A DNA stretch of 64,000 nt. It comes from WJMT01 sp964456985. Its GTDB lineage: Bacteria > Acidobacteriota > Aminicenantia > Aminicenantales > Aminicenantaceae. The notes below the pieces were generated by a model, which was not told where the DNA came from, did not search any database, and was given only the letters and a program-made list of their open reading frames with translations. Numbering within the stretch: position 1 is the first letter of the stretch; the number at the start of each line of letters is the position of its first letter. The DNA is taken from positions 32,057 to 96,056 of the forward strand of contig CAYWDH010000005.1 in assembly GCA_964456985.1 (NCBI GenBank). The letters run 5' to 3'. Below, in pieces: positions 1 through 7,939 of this stretch. Made by a program: the position numbers and the translations under genes.

Positions 1-1
1 T

Positions 2-949
2 GATAAGAAAAACAACTATGATATTGGAATCCCTGATATTTCGCCCACATTAGCTCGAAAAAAATCTTTATCTGAAGAAATAAATAATTTAGATGTAATG
101 TCGTTTGACATTAATCCTTTGCCACTTAAAGAAAAAGGAGAGGAGGAGATAAAAACATTTATTTATGAGGGTAGAGATATTTTAACTGATGAGAAATTAT
201 TAGAAAGAGAATATGAAATACCAAAATCTCAAACCCCAGAAGAAGTTATTGGATATTATGCGAAAAGAATTGCTCAAAATGTTAAATTGCCATCCCAGTT
301 TGCATCTCTCGTCCCCAAAATAAGAGAATTTTTTAAGAAAAAAGCATTTGGCAAAATAGTTAATTTAAATGATGACGTTGTGATTCAATCAATGAGTACA
401 AATGTAGCAAGTTACGTTGTATTGAAAGAATTTGAGAAAGCAATAAGAGACCTAATCATAGAAGAGAAAAAGCCTGAACTTTTAGCACCAAATAGATATT
501 TATCTGCAACCACACCTTTTCCTTTTTCAAAAATAATTATGAAAGCGAGTAAATCTGTATTTAACTATGTTACTTGTGATAATAAATATGAAGAGTCATT
601 TGCCAAATTTCTTCAATCTGCAAATGATGTAGCTGCTTTTGCAAAGCTTCCAGAACAATTCGGTTTCTGTATTCAATATACAGATAAACGGGCAAATATT
701 CGTCATTATTACCCCGATTTTGTGACAAGACTTATAGATAATAAACATTGGTTGATAGAAACAAAAGGAAGAGAAGATATTGAAGTAAAACTAAAGGATA
801 AAGCAGCAAGGAATTGGTGCGAAAATGCGAGTTTTTTTACGGAAATTGATTGGAATTACATGAAAGTATTACAGAAAGATTTTGATAACTTGCATCCATC
901 TTGCTTTAATGAATTAAAAAATGCATTGTTTCATCCTGAATTAATTTAA
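2..949 (+). CDS. Type III restriction enzyme Res-like subunit, C-terminal part (5' end outside window)
   Basis: The reading frame is open from base 2, so the window starts inside the gene; the first ATG at 98 is internal. The C-terminal 100 residues look like the nuclease domain of type III restriction (Res) subunits: a PDF motif followed about 15 residues later by ETKG, then Lys-rich residues and a WCENA segment. This fits a PD-(D/E)XK core in which Asp, Glu and Lys bind metal and cut DNA. In the family, an N-terminal DEAD/DEAH translocase precedes this domain and a Mod methyltransferase is usually encoded just upstream; both would lie left of the window. It could instead be a Res-like helicase-nuclease from another defence system. 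No frameshift is seen in the visible part. Confidence 0.8.
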   Translation, partial: DKKNNYDIGIPDISPTLARKKSLSEEINNLDVMSFDINPLPLKEKGEEEIKTFIYEGRDILTDEKLLEREYEIPKSQTPEEVIGYYAKRIAQNVKLPSQFASLVPKIREFFKKKAFGKIVNLNDDVVIQSMSTNVASYVVLKEFEKAIRDLIIEEKKPELLAPNRYLSATTPFPFSKIIMKASKSVFNYVTCDNKYEESFAKFLQSANDVAAFAKLPEQFGFCIQYTDKRANIRHYYPDFVTRLIDNKHWLIETKGREDIEVKLKDKAARNWCENASFFTEIDWNYMKVLQKDFDNLHPSCFNELKNALFHPELI

Positions 950-1054
950 CTCTCAGTATTCTGACCATATTCTGATAGATTTTAGTAGAGGGGAAACTGG
1001 CGTCCCAGGTATGCTGGCTTCTCTAAATCTAATATTTGTAATTAAGGAGGAACA

Positions 1055-1501
1055 ATGAAGATTGAAGCAGAGAAATATGAAGTCATTTTTGGCTCTAATT
1101 TTATATCAGAATGTCCAAGAGTGATTAAATTAATTGGGAAAGGAATAAATAAACAAATCATGAGGTTCAGAGAAGGTGAAGATGGGAAAATTCTATTTGA
1201 TTGTACTGTTAAAGATAAAAAAGGAAATACAGTTACTAGGATTGCAAACAGCTTAACTCAGTATGTTATGAAAGGATATAAAACCCAAATTACTGATGAT
1301 GGGATTAAAGTAATAAATAAAAATACAGGAGATATTTGGTTAGAGTTCGCTTTTGTGAGCCCAAGAAAATTTAAGTTAAATGGGATTTTTTTCTTGCCAG
1401 GATACAAAATAGTTGCAACTGATGAATATTTAGAAATCAACACAAATAGGATTTCTAACTGTAAGTTTTCAAGCTGTTCTGCCGCGATAGGGCTTGTTTA
1501 G
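1055..1501 (+). CDS. Hypothetical protein, 148 aa, downstream of Res-like gene
   Basis: This is a compact soluble protein without signal peptide or membrane segment and I cannot assign a function. The sequence alternates short beta-type stretches (FEGEDGKILFDC-like, ITDDGIKVINKNTGDIW-like) and ends in a Cys-rich tail with three cysteines near residues 136-142. The start is supported by an aaggagg ribosome-binding site 6 bases before the ATG. It lies 105 bp after the Res-like gene on the same strand and is followed by a hairpin terminator, so it may be the last gene of a restriction-associated transcript. Base composition is AT-rich like its neighbours. Confidence 0.65.
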   Translation: MKIEAEKYEVIFGSNFISECPRVIKLIGKGINKQIMRFREGEDGKILFDCTVKDKKGNTVTRIANSLTQYVMKGYKTQITDDGIKVINKNTGDIWLEFAFVSPRKFKLNGIFFLPGYKIVATDEYLEINTNRISNCKFSSCSAAIGLV

Positions 1502-1518
1502 AGTTTTCCTTGAGGCAA

Positions 1519-1560
1519 GGGGAAGCCAGAGACTTTTTAACTCTGGCCTCCCAGATTTTT
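1519..1560 (+). terminator. Rho-independent terminator after the 148-aa gene
   Basis: A stem gccagag (1525-1531) pairs with ctctggc (1541-1547) around a T/A-rich loop, extended by flanking ggga/tccc pairs and followed by agattttt. It sits 18 bases after the stop codon of the preceding gene. Confidence 0.7.
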
Positions 1561-1652
1561 AATAGACAACGTTACGCTGGAAAATAGCCTCATAATAGAG
1601 GACACACGAAAGTGGAAAAATTTCTCATAAAGGAACCAACAACTAGATTTTA

Positions 1653-2375
1653 ATGTCTCAGAAAAAATCAACAATAGAAATTAAATATTTACTTGAAAGA
1701 AATACAGGAGTATTTAAGTTTGTTAATCATGACAAAAATGTAATTAAAATTGCTGTGAATCATGGCTGGCTTCCTGGAGCACGTTATACACATTTGAGGA
1801 ACATTAAAATATTTAATAGGTTAGGTTTTCTTGATATTGACTGGAAAAGATATGATTTCAAAAGGCATTTAAAGGCAACGAAAATGACTAGACCTTTTAT
1901 GACAGTAGCACGAGATGTTCTAGATAAAAGAGAGCTAAATAAAATTATAGATGAAGCTTTCTCCTTACAAAAATATGCTAAAATAGTTATAATAGTTCCG
2001 AAAGATAGAAAATTATCATGTCATATAAATAATATAATACCTAAGAATTTTTTATTGGGTTTTAGCGTTACCAGTTCATATGGGGAAACAAATATTGAAC
2101 CTAAATACTTTAATAGGCCAGTCCATCTCCTCGGTGGTCGTCCAGAGGTTCAACGCAATCTTGCAAATTTGATGCCAGTAGTGTCATTTGACAACAATAG
2201 ATTCACTCTAGATGCTATCTATGGAGATTACTTTGATGGGCAAATATTTCGACCCCATCCTAATGGAGGTTATATAAGTTGCATTAGAGATTCAATAATA
2301 AATATAAATAGATTGTGGGAGGATTACAAACCTCCTTATTGGGAATATTCTACAAACTTTAAATTGGAGACATAA
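1653..2375 (+). CDS. DUF6610-like / TGT-barrel-like protein
   Basis: A 240-aa cytoplasmic protein with no signal peptide. Residues about 80-215 read like half of an alpha/beta barrel: PFMTVARDV, then KIVIIVPK, then LLGFSVTSSYG, then VHLLGGRPEVQRNLANLM, then VVSFDNNRFTLDAIYGDYFDG. The GG-x-PE-x-Q...L..(x)VS.D.N pattern resembles the C-terminal half of tRNA-guanine transglycosylase-fold proteins (Tgt, DpdA) and phage/plasmid proteins grouped as DUF6610. That is family resemblance by eye, not proof of transglycosylase activity. The stop is 2 bp before the next ATG, so the two genes are translationally coupled. No strong Shine-Dalgarno sequence precedes the ATG. The neighbourhood is defence-like. 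Confidence 0.5.
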   Translation: MSQKKSTIEIKYLLERNTGVFKFVNHDKNVIKIAVNHGWLPGARYTHLRNIKIFNRLGFLDIDWKRYDFKRHLKATKMTRPFMTVARDVLDKRELNKIIDEAFSLQKYAKIVIIVPKDRKLSCHINNIIPKNFLLGFSVTSSYGETNIEPKYFNRPVHLLGGRPEVQRNLANLMPVVSFDNNRFTLDAIYGDYFDGQIFRPHPNGGYISCIRDSIININRLWEDYKPPYWEYSTNFKLET

Positions 2376-2377
2376 TT

Positions 2378-3052
2378 ATGGACGACAAGGAAAAATTCCG
2401 TAGAGAATTTTTAATTAATATGTACAACCAAATGTTTAATGATATTAATAGGCATATTACTGTCACTTGGCAATCTATTACTACCTTTGTTGGTGCATTC
2501 GCTATTTTTGCCTTAGCAGAGAGAGAAATTATAAGTGTTGACATTGCTTCTACTTTAGTTGTCTTAATATGTGGCTGGCTCATAGCACACGTCATTGACG
2601 CTTCATATTGGTATAATAGAAATCTCGCTATTATTGCAAACATAGAAAAGGAGTTTTTAGAAAAAGATGATTTATGGAAAATTCATTATTATTTCGGTCA
2701 ACACAGACCTAAAAATAGAATGATTCACCATCTAAAAATACAATTTTTTTTCGGACTAACCCTAGGATTATCTATACTAATTTTCCATTTTCTTACAATA
2801 GTAATTCCAAGTTTATATTTTTCATTAAGTTTAAAAAGTATAGATTTGAGTAAATGGTTTCCCTATATAGCTCTTATTGTTATTTCAATTTATATTGTTT
2901 GGGTGATAAGACATAGGTCATCAAGTTATAAGGAATTTCTAAAAAATTCACCTGGGATAAAGGTTGATACAACAGACATTATTTATGGAAAAGGTCATGC
3001 ATTTGGATTTATGAGAAAAATCAAGAGAAAAAAAAATGAGGAAAGTATATAG
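2378..3052 (+). CDS. Four-helix membrane protein, possible defence effector
   Basis: A 224-aa protein with two pairs of predicted membrane helices: roughly residues 28-47 and 53-75, then 120-145 and 160-182. Between the pairs is a soluble segment containing SYWYNRNLAIIANIEKEFL and an IHYYFG stretch. The C-terminal tail is very basic (KIKRKKNEE). The layout resembles 4TM proteins of SLATT/S-4TM type that act as membrane effectors beside nucleotide or restriction-type defence genes; that role is inference. The start codon is 2 bp after the upstream stop and the Shine-Dalgarno-like ggaga lies inside the upstream gene, so the pair is probably one functional unit with the TGT-like protein. Confidence 0.55.
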   Translation: MDDKEKFRREFLINMYNQMFNDINRHITVTWQSITTFVGAFAIFALAEREIISVDIASTLVVLICGWLIAHVIDASYWYNRNLAIIANIEKEFLEKDDLWKIHYYFGQHRPKNRMIHHLKIQFFFGLTLGLSILIFHFLTIVIPSLYFSLSLKSIDLSKWFPYIALIVISIYIVWVIRHRSSSYKEFLKNSPGIKVDTTDIIYGKGHAFGFMRKIKRKKNEESI

Positions 3053-3135
3053 AGGAATATAAATTCTATTTCCTAGTCAATGATGAAAATATATGAAAAG
3101 AAAATACATGTCTTGAATTGAAAAAGGAGGAACTC

Positions 3136-3327
3136 ATGAAAACAGATAAAAACGTTATCAATCAAATTGAAAAATTATTAGAGAGATATGAAATTGAAGT
3201 TGAGGAAAAAAGAAAGAATGGGATATTAAAGGACAAGACAGCATATACTTATCTCCGGCACGCCAATACTTTCGTTAGATGGTGCAAAGATGATTTCATC
3301 CCAGGCGAAAGAAATATAAATAAATGA
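3136..3327 (+). CDS. Small helical protein resembling integrase N-terminal (SAM-like) segment
   Basis: A 63-aa protein. I start it at the ATG 3136, because aaggagg at 3124-3130 is correctly spaced for it; an upstream TTG would place the Shine-Dalgarno sequence inside the gene. The sequence (LLERYEIEVEEKRKNG..LKDKTAYTYLRHANTFVRWCKDDFIPG) looks like the core-binding N-terminal helix bundle of tyrosine recombinases but lacks any catalytic domain. Small proteins of this kind occur beside restriction and abortive-infection loci. Function is unknown; it could also be a fragment of a decayed integrase. Confidence 0.5.
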   Translation: MKTDKNVINQIEKLLERYEIEVEEKRKNGILKDKTAYTYLRHANTFVRWCKDDFIPGERNINK

Positions 3328-3404
3328 GAGTTAAGGAAGCTCGAAAGGAATAATGGCTTTTGAGATAGGCGAAAGAAGAAACAGGAAATTCTCACTAAAT
3401 TTAA

Positions 3405-3647
3405 TTAGCTTTTTAGCTTTTTTTCATAAGTTCGTATAAAGTCTATAAATTTAATATCCAAACCACGACAGATTGTCATAAGTTCAACAATATCTAACCT
3501 TCGTTCGCATCTTTCATATTTACTAATATATGTCTGGTCAGTTCCAATCTTTTGGGCTAACTCTAGTTGAGTCAGATTTGCAGACTTTCTGAATTTTTTT
3601 AGGCATTCTACCAAAATTTTATATTCTTCCCTATGAATAGTCTTCAC
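3405..3647 (-). CDS. XRE-family helix-turn-helix regulator
   Basis: An 80-aa DNA-binding protein on the minus strand. The helix-turn-helix covers about residues 15-70: RKSANLTQLELAQKIGTDQTYISKYERCERRLDIVE, a classic Cro/CI-type fold in which TQ..LA, the recognition helix QTYISKYE and the ERRLD loop are all present. I use the GTG at 3647, which is preceded by an AAGGA-type site, and not the upstream TTG at 3704; the family typically starts KTIY.EEY. An inverted repeat 48-68 bp upstream is a plausible autoregulatory operator. It likely controls the adjacent accessory genes. Confidence 0.75.
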   Translation of the reverse strand: MKTIHREEYKILVECLKKFRKSANLTQLELAQKIGTDQTYISKYERCERRLDIVELMTICRGLDIKFIDFIRTYEKKLKS

Positions 3648-3694
3648 TTGGAATTTCCTTAAAAACCTTGGTGTTATTAAACATGTAAATTCAA

Positions 3695-3715
3695 AATATG
3701 CCAAAATAGCATATT
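3695..3715. promoter_or_regulatory. Inverted repeat, probable operator of the XRE regulator
   Basis: Perfect 7-base arms aatatgc and gcatatt are separated by 7 bases, about 48 bp upstream of the GTG start of the XRE gene. The size and position suit a dimeric Cro/CI-type repressor. Confidence 0.45.
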
Positions 3716-3827
3716 GACGAGGGAAGCAAACAAAGTTATGCTTAAAGCAAGCAAATTAATAATCCAGTTTAAAGAGGAAAATGAAGAAAGATTTTATAAA
3801 AATCTTCATGAAAAAAGGAGGTAAGAA

Positions 3828-4319
3828 ATGAAAAAAGGAAAAGGTGGAACCTTCATCATTGTCTTTGTACTTTCACTCTCAGTGATTATGGCCGGATGTA
3901 ACCAAGCGGAGAAAGAGCGAGAAGCTCAAATCAAGCAAAAGAAAAAAGAGAGGGCGGAGACTATAGATAGAATGGAGAGTTCATTTAGAGGCATCCTTCA
4001 AGGGAGCGGGTATATATTTGCAGATGTTAACTTGATAGAAGAGGAGGAGTTTATAAACTTCTATTTTTCGTTCTGGAAACGTATGGATAAAAATGAACTG
4101 TCCAAAACTATAGGGGCTTGTATTGCGATAGTTGGAGAAGCATCAAAAGATGAAAATTGGAAATGGGGAAGAGTTTATTTCAGATATGGAGATGCATACG
4201 AAGGGGAAAAATTGGGTTGGATTACTTCTTATAATTGTAGAGAGGCTCTTAAACATGAGGACAATCCAGAGCAAATGAGAAAGATAATATCCGAGAATTG
4301 GCATGATTGGATAGATTAA
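3828..4319 (+). CDS. Lipoprotein, function unknown
   Basis: A 163-aa exported lipoprotein. A basic start (MKKGKGG) is followed by a hydrophobic stretch and the lipobox VIMAGC, giving a lipidated Cys at residue 24. Next comes a Lys/Glu-rich, probably coiled-coil segment (REAQIKQKKKERAETIDRMESS) and then a small soluble domain with aromatic beta-strand-like stretches and a final NWHDWID. The ATG has an excellent aaaggaggt site 6-7 bases upstream. The gene ends immediately before the first copy of the ~250 bp repeat, just as the DUF5677-like gene ends at the second copy. I do not recognise the domain. Confidence 0.7.
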   Translation: MKKGKGGTFIIVFVLSLSVIMAGCNQAEKEREAQIKQKKKERAETIDRMESSFRGILQGSGYIFADVNLIEEEEFINFYFSFWKRMDKNELSKTIGACIAIVGEASKDENWKWGRVYFRYGDAYEGEKLGWITSYNCREALKHEDNPEQMRKIISENWHDWID

Positions 4320-4328
4320 GAAAAGAGC

Positions 4329-4580
4329 CAAGGCACTGAGAAAAAAATGTCCATTTCTTAAAACGGATATACCACCTGCTTTATTCTATAATTCTCGTTA
4401 CCGATAAAAATAATTATGTCTACTTTTCATCAGCGTAACTTCTTTATTTACAACACTTCTTGATTTTACATAAAAAACGGGACGATTATCGTGAATTTTG
4501 TCCCAAAATGGGCAAAAAAACGGGTATATTTTCCCAATCAAGTCCAAAAATACGCCTATTTTTAGCCTTTTTGTCCCATT
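4329..4580 (+). repeat. Diverged ~250 bp repeat, copy 1
   Basis: Aligned by eye with 20,908-21,156 in the same orientation. Shared blocks include aaggcac, acggatat/c-accacctgc, the dif-like core, tttattt-caacac and tcttgattt, aaaacgggacga, and tttcccaa-caagtccaaaaa up to tccca. Identity looks like roughly 70 percent with few gaps. Both copies begin within about 10 bases of a plus-strand cargo-gene stop codon. No similarity continues past 4580. Confidence 0.85.
4397..4424 (+). other. dif-like (XerCD-type) recombination site, copy 1
   Basis: The left arm gttaccgataa, spacer aaataa and right arm ttatgtctact make an 11+6+11 layout. The inner atAA/TTat symmetry and the right arm closely match the XerD-binding half of bacterial dif sites (for example ttatgtaaact in Bacillus subtilis). 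The same arms with a different spacer occur at 20,976-21,003. The assignment is inferred from pattern only. Confidence 0.5.
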
Positions 4581-4620
4581 TTATTTTGCCGAACTACCGA
4601 AACTTTATGAAAATAACTGC

Positions 4621-4649
4621 TTGACAACCGCACTGTAATGACCTATTTT
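4621..4649 (+). promoter_or_regulatory. Sigma70-type promoter with overlapping hairpins, upstream of terminase module
   Basis: TTGACA at 4621-4626 and TATTTT at 4644-4649 are separated by 17 bp. The -10 lies in an inverted repeat (cctatt...aatagg, 4642-4658), and a second one (tccgttc...gaacggga) follows at about 4665-4688. These could be operator and leader structures. The remaining sequence to 4803 holds no gene that I can support. Confidence 0.55.
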
Positions 4650-4802
4650 CTGAATAGGTGTTCCGTTCCCCTGCTTGAACGGGACTTAGGTATAAAGGTA
4701 AATAAACCCCAAGTAAGTCAGTATTAGAGGGTCATCTTCTGGTATAGGTCTGATTGAGTTTGTCTGTCTTATGGCATCTCATAGGGAGAAATTTTAGAGA
4801 AA

Positions 4803-4910
4803 ATGAAAAGAGACCAGATAGAGGGAATAAAAATGAGAATACAATTAACTATCTACCCTTATAATCGTCGTTTCTGGGGCGTTTCAGAGCCTTATTTGAG
4901 GAGAATTTGA
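4803..4910 (+). CDS. Possible 35-aa peptide just before TerS
   Basis: A short open frame (MKRDQIEGIKMRIQLTIYPY...) whose stop codon lies 2 bp before the TerS ATG. It has a basic, aromatic composition and no known domain. The ribosome-binding site is weak, so it may be a leader peptide that couples translation to TerS, or a chance frame. Confidence 0.25.
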   Translation: MKRDQIEGIKMRIQLTIYPYNRRFWGVSEPYLRRI

Positions 4911-4912
4911 CT

Positions 4913-5371
4913 ATGTCTAAGGCTGATTCTGGAAGGGATTCACAAGGAAGATTTACGAAGGGGAATAAAGCCGCCATAAAGCATTATTGCCATACGTTTC
5001 TTGTAACAAATAGACTCCCTAAAATTCGTGGAGTAAGGAAGATTCAGAAGAATCTGGATAGGGTCAGAAAAGAGCTTGAGTCTAGTGTTTCCAAGATGAC
5101 TGTCCAGAAGCAAATCCTGATTGACCAAATCGTAAAAACACAGGGTTTTTGCTCACTATTCGAGCTATATGCCAGAAAGATGGGATTATTTGACCCCCAG
5201 GATGGTAAAAAAGGAAAAATCTCTTTTATGCCAGGATTCAAGACTTATATCAGTCTGTTAAACAGTCAGCGGAGGGCATTATTTGCTCTTGGGTTAGATA
5301 GACAGGCTCAAGAGCAGATTTTAACTCCGCTCGAAATCACACAAAAGGAGAGTGGAAATGAAAGATATTAA
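4913..5371 (+). CDS. Phage terminase small subunit-like protein
   Basis: A 152-aa protein. The N-terminus SKADSGRDSQGRFTKGNKAA is the Gly/Lys-rich opening common in phage terminase small subunits, followed by a helical region with QKQILIDQIVKTQGFCSLFELYARKMG and a C-terminal ALGLDR...LTPLEI stretch. TerS recognises the packaging site and delivers DNA to TerL. I start at ATG 4913, preceded by gaggaga; the in-frame TTG at 4907 is less likely. It is the first gene of a tightly packed set (TerS, 52-aa protein, TerL), which supports the assignment although the sequence alone is weakly diagnostic. Confidence 0.6.
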   Translation: MSKADSGRDSQGRFTKGNKAAIKHYCHTFLVTNRLPKIRGVRKIQKNLDRVRKELESSVSKMTVQKQILIDQIVKTQGFCSLFELYARKMGLFDPQDGKKGKISFMPGFKTYISLLNSQRRALFALGLDRQAQEQILTPLEITQKESGNERY

Positions 5372-5516
5372 GACTGTTGATGATTTACGAAGGGAGTATC
5401 CAAAACTTGTAAAAGAGATTGAAGATAACGCTCTCATTAGTGGAGGGAAAAAGCACTCATTTGACAGAGAGATACGGAGAGCTAAAGCACAGGCAAGGAG
5501 ACTAGCTGGAGTATAG
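5358..5516 (+). CDS. 52-aa protein between terminase subunits
   Basis: This short gene overlaps the end of TerS by 14 bp and ends 1 bp before the TerL start, with gagagtgga upstream as a ribosome-binding site. The product is charged and helical (DDLRREYPKLVKEIEDNA...RREIRRAKAQARRLAGV-like), with no membrane segment. Its tight nesting between two packaging genes argues that it is real. I do not recognise it; a terminase accessory or scaffold-like role is speculation. Confidence 0.55.
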   Translation: MKDIKTVDDLRREYPKLVKEIEDNALISGGKKHSFDREIRRAKAQARRLAGV

Positions 5517-5517
5517 A

Positions 5518-7110
5518 ATGAACATTATTCAAGCTCTCGATGACGAAAGATTTTTCAAAGGTCTGTTCAAAGATTCTTCCACCTGGGCGTCATGGAGAGT
5601 TTTTCTCAAAGCATTATTCGGACTTCCAATTGAAGACAAAAAGGAACTTGAGCTTTTCAGGAAATGCACAGGAAGAAAAGAATTTTTATCTAAGCAAGCT
5701 AGAGAATGTTACGTAATAGCAGGGAGACGCTCAGGAAAGTCCTTCATTTCTGCGGTTATCGCTGTATATTTAGCCTGTTTTTTTGACTGGACACCTTTTC
5801 TAACTACGGGGGAGCTGGGTTCTATTTTCATTATTGCAACGGATAAAGAACAGGCTCGTATTGTTAAGGCTTATATAGACGGGATTCTTAACTCGACTCC
5901 ACATCTTGCGAAAACAATAGAAAAAAGCCTTGTTTGGGAAATTGAATTGAACACAAGAGTAAACATTGCAATCAAAACCGCTTCATTCAAAACTGTCAGA
6001 GGATTCACATTGTTAGCTGTCATAGCTGAAGAACTTGCATTTTGGAGAGATTCAGAGACCTCTGCAAATCCAGCTCAAGAGATTCTAACCGCACTAAGAC
6101 CCGCACTTTCAACTATTCCTAATTCTCTCCTTCTTGGAATTTCCACTCCATACAGCCGTTCGGGAGTTCTTTGGGAACATTTTCATAAACACTATGGAAA
6201 CGACGAAAGAGAGGCTCCTCTAGTCTGGCAAGCTGACACTTTTACTATGAACCCTACAATAAACAAATCCATCATTGAAAACGCTCTCAGAGATGATTAC
6301 TCAGCGGCTTCTGCTGAATGGCTTGCCAGATTTAGGGATGACCTTGAGCAGTTCTTATCATTAGAACTTATCGAGCAAGCAGTCATCCCTGGACGTATCG
6401 AACTTCCAAAGATTGCAGACACTCGGTATTTTGCTCATTGTGACCCAAGTGGAGGACGTGGAGACTCAATGACCCTGGCAATCAGTCACAAGGATTCAGA
6501 CAGTCAGAAAATCGTCCTGGATGCTGTCAGGGAAGCCAGACCCCCTTTCGTACCCAGAGATGTGGTCAAAGACTTTTCCAAGGTTTTGAAAAGTTACGGA
6601 GTCGAGCGTTTACAGCTTGACCGTTACGCCGCAGAGTGGACTGTTTCAGCTTTTAGAGATGAAGGAATCATGCCAGAGTCGGTAAAGAAATCAGCTTCTG
6701 AGCTTTATATAAATTTCTTGCCTTTGATAAGCAATCGAAGCATTGAACTCTTAGATAATAAACGACTCGTTTCACAATTTAAATCCCTGGAGCGAAAAAC
6801 AAGGAGTGGAGGGCGAGATTTAGTTGACCACCCTCCAGGAGCACACGACGATTTGTCAAATGCTACTGCTGGGGCTTGTGTCCTTGCCTCTGAGATTCAA
6901 GAAAATGATTCAGAAATCATTCTCTCACTTCTAGAAGCAGAGGCGGAATCTATCTTGACAGATGAAGAGGAGCTTGAGCGGCGTTTTACAACCTGGCTCT
7001 TAGGTGGTGAATTACCTCCGACAAAAGAGGAGCAAGAAGGTAAACCCAGGCAGGGAAAACCAAGGACAGTTTTGACAGTAAGTGAATGGGACAGAAGAAA
7101 TGATAAATAG
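5518..7110 (+). CDS. Phage terminase large subunit
   Basis: A 530-aa DNA-packaging motor. The ATPase half shows Walker A AGRRSGKS (68-75), Walker B LLAVIAEE (165-172, with the catalytic Glu) and a coupling motif LLGIST (205-210). The RNase H-like nuclease half shows HCDPSGG..D (Asp309 and Asp316), LDRY (Asp368) and AHDDLSNA (Asp444/445), the expected acidic triad. Length is normal for TerL. It directly follows TerS and the 52-aa gene. No portal, protease, capsid or tail gene follows within the window, which is odd for a prophage and suggests a satellite-like or decayed element. The C-terminal 70 residues are acidic then basic and may bind the portal or DNA. Confidence 0.9.
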   Translation: MNIIQALDDERFFKGLFKDSSTWASWRVFLKALFGLPIEDKKELELFRKCTGRKEFLSKQARECYVIAGRRSGKSFISAVIAVYLACFFDWTPFLTTGELGSIFIIATDKEQARIVKAYIDGILNSTPHLAKTIEKSLVWEIELNTRVNIAIKTASFKTVRGFTLLAVIAEELAFWRDSETSANPAQEILTALRPALSTIPNSLLLGISTPYSRSGVLWEHFHKHYGNDEREAPLVWQADTFTMNPTINKSIIENALRDDYSAASAEWLARFRDDLEQFLSLELIEQAVIPGRIELPKIADTRYFAHCDPSGGRGDSMTLAISHKDSDSQKIVLDAVREARPPFVPRDVVKDFSKVLKSYGVERLQLDRYAAEWTVSAFRDEGIMPESVKKSASELYINFLPLISNRSIELLDNKRLVSQFKSLERKTRSGGRDLVDHPPGAHDDLSNATAGACVLASEIQENDSEIILSLLEAEAESILTDEEELERRFTTWLLGGELPPTKEEQEGKPRQGKPRTVLTVSEWDRRNDK

Positions 7111-7181
7111 AAGCTTATATCTAACGACGTCCACACCAAAAAGACTGTCCTTCTTTTTCAGGTGTTTTATGCCTATGGAGC

Positions 7182-7215
7182 AGGGCGGCTGTTTTTTAAA
7201 AAGAACAGTCGCCCT
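7182..7215 (+). terminator. Long hairpin after TerL
   Basis: agggcggctgtt pairs with aacagtcgccct (one G-T wobble) around an A/T-rich loop, and outer ggag/ctcc bases can extend it. It lies between TerL and the next gene. There is no clean T-run, so it could act as an mRNA-stabilising or attenuating structure instead of a terminator. Confidence 0.5.
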
Positions 7216-7243
7216 TCCTCCTAAGGTCAAAAGAGAGTGAAAA

Positions 7244-7846
7244 ATGACAAAGAAAGAAATTGAAAAAATCCTTATAAGCAAGATTCTGGAAAATCCTCAT
7301 TTTATCCGCTTCGATAAAGCTCCGGCCGTTTACCCAGAACATAATGAACATGCAGGGTTACTCTGGAAGATTTTTTACCTTTTCGAGACCAGAACATGGA
7401 CAAGACTCAGCAGGGAAAATGATGGTTTGATTTTGTCTGTTTTGGATAAAATCGCAAAGGAAGGGAAAGCTAAATTTTTCAGTGTGGAACTCACAAAAGA
7501 CATGCATCATGATGACATTCGCTTCAGGTGTGAAATCGGGACAGCGAAAAGGACAAACGGAACCTGTGATGTTAAACAAACAACTATAAGGCTCTATTCG
7601 GATGAACCTCTTACAAAAAAAGAGAAGAAAGAGCCTTACACTATTCTGAATGTTAAAGAGCAATTTGAGAAAATAAGAGAGGAACGAGACAAGGCATTCA
7701 GAAAAGAGTTCGGATGGAGATACGACTTCGACCTCGAAAAGAAACTCCGCAACCAGGAGCTAAAAGCTCAATCTGAACTGAGACGAAACATACGAGCAAT
7801 CAGAAAATGGACTCAGGAACATGATGAAAAACAAAAAAAGGCTTAA
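7244..7846 (+). CDS. Hypothetical protein, 200 aa, in phage-like module
   Basis: A soluble, very basic protein. The first half is mixed alpha/beta (PHFIRFDKAPAVYPEHNEHAGLL..IFYLFETRTW). The second half is a long Lys/Glu/Arg-rich helix (KEQFEKIREERDKAFRKEFGWRYDFDLEKKLRNQE) likely to form a coiled coil. The ATG follows a moderate gagag site. I do not recognise the family. Its place after TerL and before the Rep-like gene suggests an element-encoded accessory function, but no motif supports a specific role. Confidence 0.6.
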   Translation: MTKKEIEKILISKILENPHFIRFDKAPAVYPEHNEHAGLLWKIFYLFETRTWTRLSRENDGLILSVLDKIAKEGKAKFFSVELTKDMHHDDIRFRCEIGTAKRTNGTCDVKQTTIRLYSDEPLTKKEKKEPYTILNVKEQFEKIREERDKAFRKEFGWRYDFDLEKKLRNQELKAQSELRRNIRAIRKWTQEHDEKQKKA

Positions 7847-7884
7847 TATAAAATGGCTCATACTGGTTTTTCAAAGAATAAAGG

Positions 7885-7916
7885 GGCAGTCGTTTTTCTA
7901 ACTTGTAACGACCGCC
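7885..7916 (+). other. Intergenic hairpin
   Basis: ggcagtcgtt (7885-7894) pairs with aacgaccgcc (7907-7916) with one mismatch around a 12-base loop. It resembles the hairpin after TerL in placement and sequence flavour (cagtcg/cgacc). Confidence 0.45.
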
Positions 7917-7939
7917 TCGACTAAAAGAGCAAAGGAAAG

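Noticed and set aside
4397..4440. Integron attC-type site
   Set aside because: The gttac/gtaac arms are in the wrong order for attC in either orientation, and there is no IntI-type integrase.
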